Below, one piece after another: positions 6,729 through 10,449 of a DNA stretch of 10,449 bases (its first letter is position 1; each line of letters begins with the position of its first letter). Under the pieces are notes generated by a model. The model saw only the letters and a list, made by a program, of their open reading frames with translations. It had not been told where the DNA came from and made no database searches. Both the position numbers and the translations under genes were made by a program. Source of the DNA: DATLAN01 sp035527455 (GTDB taxonomy: Bacteria; Planctomycetota; Planctomycetia; Pirellulales; Thermoguttaceae); assembly GCA_035527455.1 (NCBI GenBank), contig DATLAN010000117.1, forward strand, positions 1-10,449, written 5' to 3'.

Positions 6729-6823
6729 GGACGAGGATCTGCGTTTAGGTCATAGCAGGAACCTGGGGAAACGGATCTCCGGCAGACGGCGGGGATCGAA
6801 AGCCTTCTCTTTCTCGAATTGAC

Positions 6824-6830
6824 AGGAGAA
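6824..6830 (+). promoter_or_regulatory. Ribosome binding site of the EF-hand gene
   Basis: AGGAGAA ends 4 nt before the ATG at 6835, close to a perfect Shine-Dalgarno; it decides the start that gives a clean signal peptide. Confidence 0.7.
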
Positions 6831-6834
6831 ACCG

Positions 6835-7581
6835 ATGAAACGTGGGACAACTGCCTTGGTGGGTATCACCGCATTGATGCTGTGGGCCGGCGCTGTGGTG
6901 GCCCAACCTCCGGGCCGTGGAGGAGGACCTCCGGGCGCGCAACCGGGACCCGGCGGCGGTCCTCAGGGACGCGGCATGGGGCCCGGAATGATGATGTCGC
7001 CCCTGTTGGCCGCGTTGGATGCCGATGGCGACGGCGAACTCTCGGCCAAGGAGATCAACAGCGCCGTGGCCGCTTTGAAGAAGCTCGACAAGAACGGCGA
7101 CGGCAAGGTCGATCGCGAGGAAATGGGGCCGCCGTTCGGCCCTCCGGGGCAAGGCGGCATGGGCGGTGGCTTCGGGCCGGGTGGCATGGGACCGGGTGGC
7201 ATGGGACCGGGTGGCTTCGGACAAGGTGGCCCGGGACAAGGTGGTATGGGACAAGGTGGTATGGGACAAGGTGGCTTTGGGCAAGGCGGCATGGGTGGTG
7301 CCAACCTGCAGCTCATCGTCGAGCGGATCATGAGCTTCGACCGCAACGGCGACAACAAGGTCGACAAGGATGAAATGCCCCAGCCGATGCAGCTTCTCCT
7401 CCAACGTGCCGACGCCAACAACGACGGCGCCATCGATCGGCAGGAAGCCGCCCGAATGGCCGGCGGAGGACAGGCCCCGCGCGGTCCCGCCGGTTTTGGC
7501 GGCGGCGGCGCAGGTGCCGGAGCCGGGCGAGGCGGCGGACCCGGCGGTGGACCGGGCGGCAGAGGCGGTCCGCGACGGTAA
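6835..7581 (+). CDS. Secreted Gly-rich EF-hand protein with four calcium loops
   Basis: A 248-residue protein with a Sec signal peptide (residues 1-23, K2/R3, hydrophobic core, probable cut VVA/QPP). Four canonical EF-hand loops are visible, each with Asp at position 1 and Glu at position 12: DADGDGELSAKE (62-73), DKNGDGKVDREE (85-96), DRNGDNKVDKDE (169-180) and DANNDGAIDRQE (193-204). They form two pairs. Between the pairs lies a flexible Gly-rich spacer with eight G(P/Q)GG(M/F/P) pentapeptides (114-153), and Gly/Pro/Arg-rich stretches occupy residues 24-50 and 209-248. It should bind calcium outside the cytoplasm; no enzymatic domain is present. Small Gly-rich EF-hand proteins are common in planctomycetes, and their role is not known to me. 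It lies 172 nt after the dockerin-like gene, another predicted calcium-binding exported protein, but has its own promoter candidate. Confidence 0.9.
   Translation: MKRGTTALVGITALMLWAGAVVAQPPGRGGGPPGAQPGPGGGPQGRGMGPGMMMSPLLAALDADGDGELSAKEINSAVAALKKLDKNGDGKVDREEMGPPFGPPGQGGMGGGFGPGGMGPGGMGPGGFGQGGPGQGGMGQGGMGQGGFGQGGMGGANLQLIVERIMSFDRNGDNKVDKDEMPQPMQLLLQRADANNDGAIDRQEAARMAGGGQAPRGPAGFGGGGAGAGAGRGGGPGGGPGGRGGPRR
7174..7293 (+). repeat. 15-bp coding minisatellite (eight pentapeptide units)
   Basis: Eight in-frame 15-bp units encode GPGGM, GPGGM, GPGGF, GQGGP, GQGGM, GQGGM, GQGGF and GQGGM. Several neighbouring units are identical or nearly so at the DNA level (for example GGTGGTATGGGACAA occurs twice in tandem), a sign of recent unit duplication. 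Confidence 0.85.
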
Positions 7582-7582
7582 C

Positions 7583-7619
7583 CGGCCGTGCCCGTCGTAT
7601 CGTCTCGACGGCACGGCCG
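7583..7619. terminator. GC-rich hairpin just past the EF-hand stop codon
   Basis: CGGCCGTGCC (7583-7592) and GGCACGGCCG (7610-7619) form a perfect 10-bp stem around a 17-nt loop, starting 2 nt after the TAA. No T-run follows, so it could stop transcription weakly or protect the 3' end of the messenger. Confidence 0.5.
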
Positions 7620-7642
7620 TCCCGTCAAAGCAAAGTAGCAAA

Positions 7643-7738
7643 GTAGGCCGGAACAAGCGCAGCGCAGTTCCGGCAATTGGTTTCATGCGGCGTTTCCACA
7701 CCAATTGCCGGAACTGCGCTGCGCTTGTTCCGGCCTAC
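7643..7738. repeat. Perfect 39-bp inverted repeat, REPIN-like
   Basis: The arm at 7643-7681 is the exact reverse complement of the arm at 7700-7738, with an 18-nt spacer. Each arm is itself a hairpin: GCCGGAAC and GTTCCGGC pair around AAGCGCAGCGCA. A doublet of inverted palindromic units is the layout of REPINs, the dispersed REP doublets mobilised by RAYT transposases in other bacteria. It sits between two convergent genes (stops at 7581 and 7751) and could also act as a bidirectional terminator. No transposase is nearby. Confidence 0.85.
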
Positions 7739-7750
7739 GCATTTTCCCGG

Positions 7751-9418
7751 CTAACCCAACGGCTTCCCCTCTTTGGCCAGTTTCAGAATCCACTTCCCGT
7801 AGACGTAGATCCCCATCGCCGAGACGATGCCGACGCAGCCCATGATGTACCAGACCATCTGAATGTCGTGGGTCTGATACAGCAGGTCGGTCAGTGCCTT
7901 GGATGAATCACCGGTCATCGTCACCAGCCAGTTGAAGGCTTCGCCTTGGGGGATCTGCTCGACGAGTTGCCGGGCGCTTTCCGTGCCCAGTTGTTGAATC
8001 TCTGTGATTTTCAGCGTGGAACCGTCTGCCAGTTCCGTCAGCCCGGTTCCGGTCGGCAACGAGGCGCTGCCCGACTGCAAGCGCTCCAGCAGCAGTTCTC
8101 GCGAGAAGGCGTCCTTCGAGGCAAACACGCCGTAGAGCCAAGGTCCCAGGAACGCTTCCAGGGTCCATCCGACGGCCAGCGGGATCTGCGAGAACCCCAG
8201 GTACATCGCCTTCTTGTCGTGGGGGGCGAAGTTGCCGATGAACTCGCTGAATTTCGGGCTCGATAGCATTTCGCCGATGCTGAAGATGGCGATGACGGCG
8301 ACCATGATCCAACCGGTGGTGGCGTTGCCGATGGCGAACAGGGCGAACGTGGCCATTGCCGTGCCCACGACCATGCTCGTCGTCGCCCGCATCAAGCCGC
8401 TGACGTAGGCGAAGAAAAAGCAGGTGATCATGATCAGTCCGGCGTTGAGATTGAGCATGCCTTCCGGATTGATATCCGTACCGTCTTTGTTCATTCCCAA
8501 CAGGAACTTGGCGATCGGGCTGTCCGTGCGGCCTTCGGCGAACAGCGTGTTCATGATGTCGCTGCGGTCGACCCAGTCGCGGATGTGCAGCGGCAGGACG
8601 TCGAACAGCGCGTTGAACATGAACCAGAACCCGGAGAAAACCAGCAGGTACGTGAATACGTGAGGCTTGGTCAACTCCCGGATCGACTCGACCGCGAGGT
8701 TCCTCTGTTGCAGCTTGCCTTCTCGCCGGAGTCGGGCACGTTCGAGCCGCTCTTCCTTGCCCACCTCTCGATAGGTCAGCAGCAACAGGAAGTTGACGCT
8801 GATGATCAACGCACAGGTGACAAACACCATGGTCCACCCAAAGGCGGGCGAAACCTCGGCGAAATCGGATCGCATTCGCGCGGCCACGATCGGGCCGAGG
8901 AATCCACCGATATTGACCGTCTGGTAGAAGATTCCCCAGGCCATGGAACTGTTGGTGCGGTTGGTGCTCTTGACCAGGGTTCCCTGAATTCCCGGCTTGA
9001 AAATGGCCGTTCCCGAAGCCAGGATCACTGCACCGGCATAGAAACCCCAGTAGGTGTGAAAGATGGCCATCGTGACGTAGCCGAGAATCTTGACGACCGT
9101 CGAGACGAAGATCGTCGGCTTGTACCCGAACCGATCCGAAAGGCCACCGGTAAAGACCGGCAGAATCGATTGGACCAACGCCCAGAGCATCAGCAGGACG
9201 CCGAATTCGCCGGGCGTTACGCCCAGTCCTCCTTCCGACTTCGGCGCCGTGGCGTACAGCGCGGCGACCGCCTTGACGCCGTAGTACGCCAGCCGCTCTA
9301 CCATTTCCATCGCGCCGACGACCCAGAAAACGTAGCCCAGGCTCGCGATGGCGGCAAAAAGCCCTAATTGTTTGACGTCTTCGAGCGATGTGCTGCGCTC
9401 GTCACCCGGTTTGGTCAC
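7751..9418 (-). CDS. POT/PTR2-like MFS transporter, probably proton-coupled
   Basis: A 555-residue inner-membrane transporter of the major facilitator superfamily, nearest by eye to the proton-dependent oligopeptide transporter (POT/PTR2) family. The first helix carries EMVERLAYYG (38-47), the POT ExxER(F/L)xYY proton-coupling motif, with Lys49 just after. Other marks are GGLSDRFGYKP (91-101, MFS loop 2-3), GTAIFKPGIQGTLVK (136-150, compare POT FKPNIS), VNIGGFLGP (168-176), and SIGEMLSSPKFSEF (380-393) with LGFSQIP (407-413) in the C-terminal half. Hydrophobic segments suggest 12 or more helices. A soluble stretch of about 85 residues (433-518) lies before the last helix, longer than the usual loop. 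The start is GTG, supported by GGAG 8 nt upstream (9427-9430). Substrate may be small peptides, but divergent planctomycete members may carry something else. Confidence 0.85.
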   Translation of the reverse strand: MTKPGDERSTSLEDVKQLGLFAAIASLGYVFWVVGAMEMVERLAYYGVKAVAALYATAPKSEGGLGVTPGEFGVLLMLWALVQSILPVFTGGLSDRFGYKPTIFVSTVVKILGYVTMAIFHTYWGFYAGAVILASGTAIFKPGIQGTLVKSTNRTNSSMAWGIFYQTVNIGGFLGPIVAARMRSDFAEVSPAFGWTMVFVTCALIISVNFLLLLTYREVGKEERLERARLRREGKLQQRNLAVESIRELTKPHVFTYLLVFSGFWFMFNALFDVLPLHIRDWVDRSDIMNTLFAEGRTDSPIAKFLLGMNKDGTDINPEGMLNLNAGLIMITCFFFAYVSGLMRATTSMVVGTAMATFALFAIGNATTGWIMVAVIAIFSIGEMLSSPKFSEFIGNFAPHDKKAMYLGFSQIPLAVGWTLEAFLGPWLYGVFASKDAFSRELLLERLQSGSASLPTGTGLTELADGSTLKITEIQQLGTESARQLVEQIPQGEAFNWLVTMTGDSSKALTDLLYQTHDIQMVWYIMGCVGIVSAMGIYVYGKWILKLAKEGKPLG

Positions 9419-9437
9419 TGTTGCGCTCCGTGCGATC

Positions 9438-9466
9438 TTGACAAGGGAAAAGCCGGATAGGATACT
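9438..9466 (+). promoter_or_regulatory. Candidate promoter of the methyltransferase/propeller gene
   Basis: A perfect TTGACA (9438-9443), a 17-nt spacer and GATACT (9461-9466, four of six bases). The leader to the ATG at 9568 would be about 95 nt and would contain the palindrome at 9499-9520. Confidence 0.45.
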
Positions 9467-9478
9467 GGGGAAGGTAGT

Positions 9479-9507
9479 ATTCTATATGTACGCTCGAACT
9501 TGTGCAA
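9479..9507 (-). promoter_or_regulatory. Candidate promoter of the POT-like transporter
   Basis: On the minus strand TAGAAT (9479-9484, five of six bases) lies 17 nt after a weak TTGCAC (9502-9507). The -35 falls inside the palindrome at 9499-9520, so a protein bound there could block it. Confidence 0.4.
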
Positions 9508-9520
9508 TACTGTGCACAAG
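9499..9520. promoter_or_regulatory. Palindromic operator candidate in a divergent region
   Basis: CTTGTGCA (9499-9506) and TGCACAAG (9513-9520) are perfect inverted half-sites around ATACTG. Eight-base half-sites with centres 14 bp apart suit a dimeric helix-turn-helix regulator. It overlaps the leftward -35 and lies downstream of the rightward -10. No regulator gene is in the window. Confidence 0.5.
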
Positions 9521-9554
9521 CCGGGTACTCGGACTGTTATGAGAGAAATGATTC

Positions 9555-9558
9555 GGAG
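9555..9558 (+). promoter_or_regulatory. Ribosome binding site of the methyltransferase/propeller gene
   Basis: GGAG lies 9 nt before the ATG at 9568, supporting that start, which gives a signal peptide. Confidence 0.55.
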
Positions 9559-9567
9559 ATCCAAGTC

Positions 9568-10449
9568 ATGACGTGCAAGACGACTCGACTGCGTTTCTTC
9601 TCGATGTTGGCGGGCACACTGTTTCTGTGCGCCGCATGGAACATCAACAGTGCTCCGGTCATGGCACAGCAAGCCCCGCAGCCCAACGCGCTTGCCGCGA
9701 AGCTCACCGAAGACGCCGGGTGCCGCGGCGGGCTGGTCGTCCATCTCGGCTGCGGCGACGGAGTTTTGACCGCCGCGCTGCGCAGCGCCGATAGCTATCT
9801 GGTCCACGGCTTGGACGTCGATTCCGAAAAGGTCGAAAAGGCCCGCGCACACATCCGTTCCCTGGGCGTCTACGGGCCGGTCTCCGTCGATGCGTTCGAC
9901 GGCAAGTCGTTGCCCTATGCAGATAACCTCGTCAACCTCCTGGTCGCCGAGGAGTTGGCCGGCGTCACGATGGCCGAGGTGATGCGCGTGCTGGCTCCCG
10001 GCGGGACCGCGTGCATTCTCGCCGACGGCCGGTGGACGCAACAGGTCAAGCCGTGGCCCGCGGAGATCGACCAATGGACGCACCACCTGCACGACGCCGG
10101 GGGCAACGCCGTGGCCGCCGACTCGGTGGTGGGACCGCCGCGGCATATGCAATGGACGGCCGGACCGCGCTGGGCCCGAAGCCACGGCTGGACGCCAAGC
10201 GTCAGCGCCATGGTCTCGGCCGGCGGGCGGCTGTTTTCCATTTGCGACGAGACGCTCCCCTGCGTCGACGCCACCGTCCCGGACCAATGGGCGTTGGTCG
10301 CGCGAGACGCCTTCAGCGGCGTGCTGTTGTGGAAACGGCCCATCGCCAGGTGGGGCTCCCGCAACTACAGCGGAACGCCCGACACGGGGGCCGGAGTCAC
10401 CACGGGACGATTCACGATGCCGCCGCAGGTGGGCAAGCGGCTGGTGGCC
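9568..10449 (+). CDS. Exported SAM-methyltransferase-like/PQQ-type beta-propeller protein, 3' partial
   Basis: An open frame of 294 codons from the ATG at 9568 with no stop before the window edge. Residues 1-33 form a signal peptide (K4, R7, R9; hydrophobic 10-24; probable cut VMA/QQ). Residues 41-155 are a class I methyltransferase fold: SAM loop VVHLGCGDG (57-65), the acidic strand end GLDVD (81-85), LPYADNLVNLLVAEEL (115-130) and MRVLAPGG (139-146). A linker WPAEIDQWTHHLHDAGGN (163-180) and GPPRHMQWTAGPRWARSH (189-206) leads into propeller-like sequence: SAMVSAGGRLFSICDE (213-228), WALVARDAFSGVLLWKRPI (241-259), the blade pattern of PQQ/BamB-type repeats. Planctomycetes carry many such fusions, and full-length proteins probably exceed 1,000 residues. 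Function is unknown to me. SAM is not expected outside the cytoplasm, so the exported domain may be inactive or repurposed. Divergent from the transporter gene. Confidence 0.85.
   Translation, partial: MTCKTTRLRFFSMLAGTLFLCAAWNINSAPVMAQQAPQPNALAAKLTEDAGCRGGLVVHLGCGDGVLTAALRSADSYLVHGLDVDSEKVEKARAHIRSLGVYGPVSVDAFDGKSLPYADNLVNLLVAEELAGVTMAEVMRVLAPGGTACILADGRWTQQVKPWPAEIDQWTHHLHDAGGNAVAADSVVGPPRHMQWTAGPRWARSHGWTPSVSAMVSAGGRLFSICDETLPCVDATVPDQWALVARDAFSGVLLWKRPIARWGSRNYSGTPDTGAGVTTGRFTMPPQVGKRLVA

Noticed and set aside
6819..6824. TTGACA as a -35 box just before the EF-hand gene
   Set aside because: It lies within 16 nt of the start codon and overlaps the ribosome site, leaving no room for a -10 before the gene.
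7643..7738. Insertion sequence ends or a miniature transposon
   Set aside because: No transposase is present, and I see no clear target duplication on the right side. The nested-hairpin doublet fits a REPIN better, so it is listed as a repeat only.
9415..10287. A 290-codon minus-strand frame over the last gene
   Set aside because: The plus-strand frame gives a clear signal peptide, SAM loop and propeller-like blades. The antisense protein has no motif.

Overview
The window is high-GC bacterial DNA that most likely comes from a planctomycete, probably in or near the Pirellulales. Four things point there: a secreted protein with the planctomycete LExLESRxLL-type N-terminus followed by a dockerin-like pair; a secreted glycine-rich EF-hand protein; a secreted methyltransferase/beta-propeller fusion; and a UAP1-like pyrophosphorylase of the eukaryotic type. 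This is family recognition by eye, not a database search. There are eight protein genes, two of them cut by the window edges. I see no tRNA, rRNA, CRISPR array, transposase or phage gene.

Layout. (1) 1-2025, plus strand: the 3' end of a protein with two tandem acyl-carrier-like domains, then 33 nt later a cobalamin-type radical SAM enzyme. They probably form one transcript, which suggests radical chemistry on a carrier-bound substrate. (2) 2087-4705, minus strand: a UAP1-like UDP-sugar pyrophosphorylase, then a mannose-1-phosphate guanylyltransferase. Both make activated sugars for polysaccharide or glycan synthesis. The 138 bp between them holds two unrelated heptamer tandem arrays and a short palindromic element, and leaves the second gene with a leader that contains no G at all. 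(3) 4706-4922: a divergent promoter region with a candidate extended -10 promoter leftward and a TTGACG-N18-TAGACT promoter rightward. (4) 4923-7581, plus strand: the large secreted dockerin-like protein, then a small secreted four-EF-hand protein containing a pentapeptide minisatellite, with its own candidate promoter. (5) 7582-7750: a convergent intergenic region with a GC-rich hairpin and a perfect 39-bp inverted repeat whose arms are themselves hairpins (REPIN-like). (6) 7751-9418, minus strand: a POT-like MFS transporter. (7) 9419-9567: a divergent region with a candidate promoter in each direction and a palindromic operator candidate. (8) 9568 to the window end, plus strand: the 5' part of a secreted SAM-methyltransferase-like/PQQ-type beta-propeller protein, still open at the edge.

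How the genes fit together. The two nucleotide-sugar genes share a theme (envelope or extracellular glycan precursors). The dockerin-like and EF-hand proteins look like calcium-binding extracellular proteins. The other neighbours are functionally mixed, as is common in planctomycete genomes, where operons are loose. No complete new defence or mobile system is visible. The most unusual material is the pair of heptamer arrays with the G-free leader, the REPIN-like element, the degenerate tandem carrier protein next to a B12 radical SAM enzyme, and the exported methyltransferase fold.
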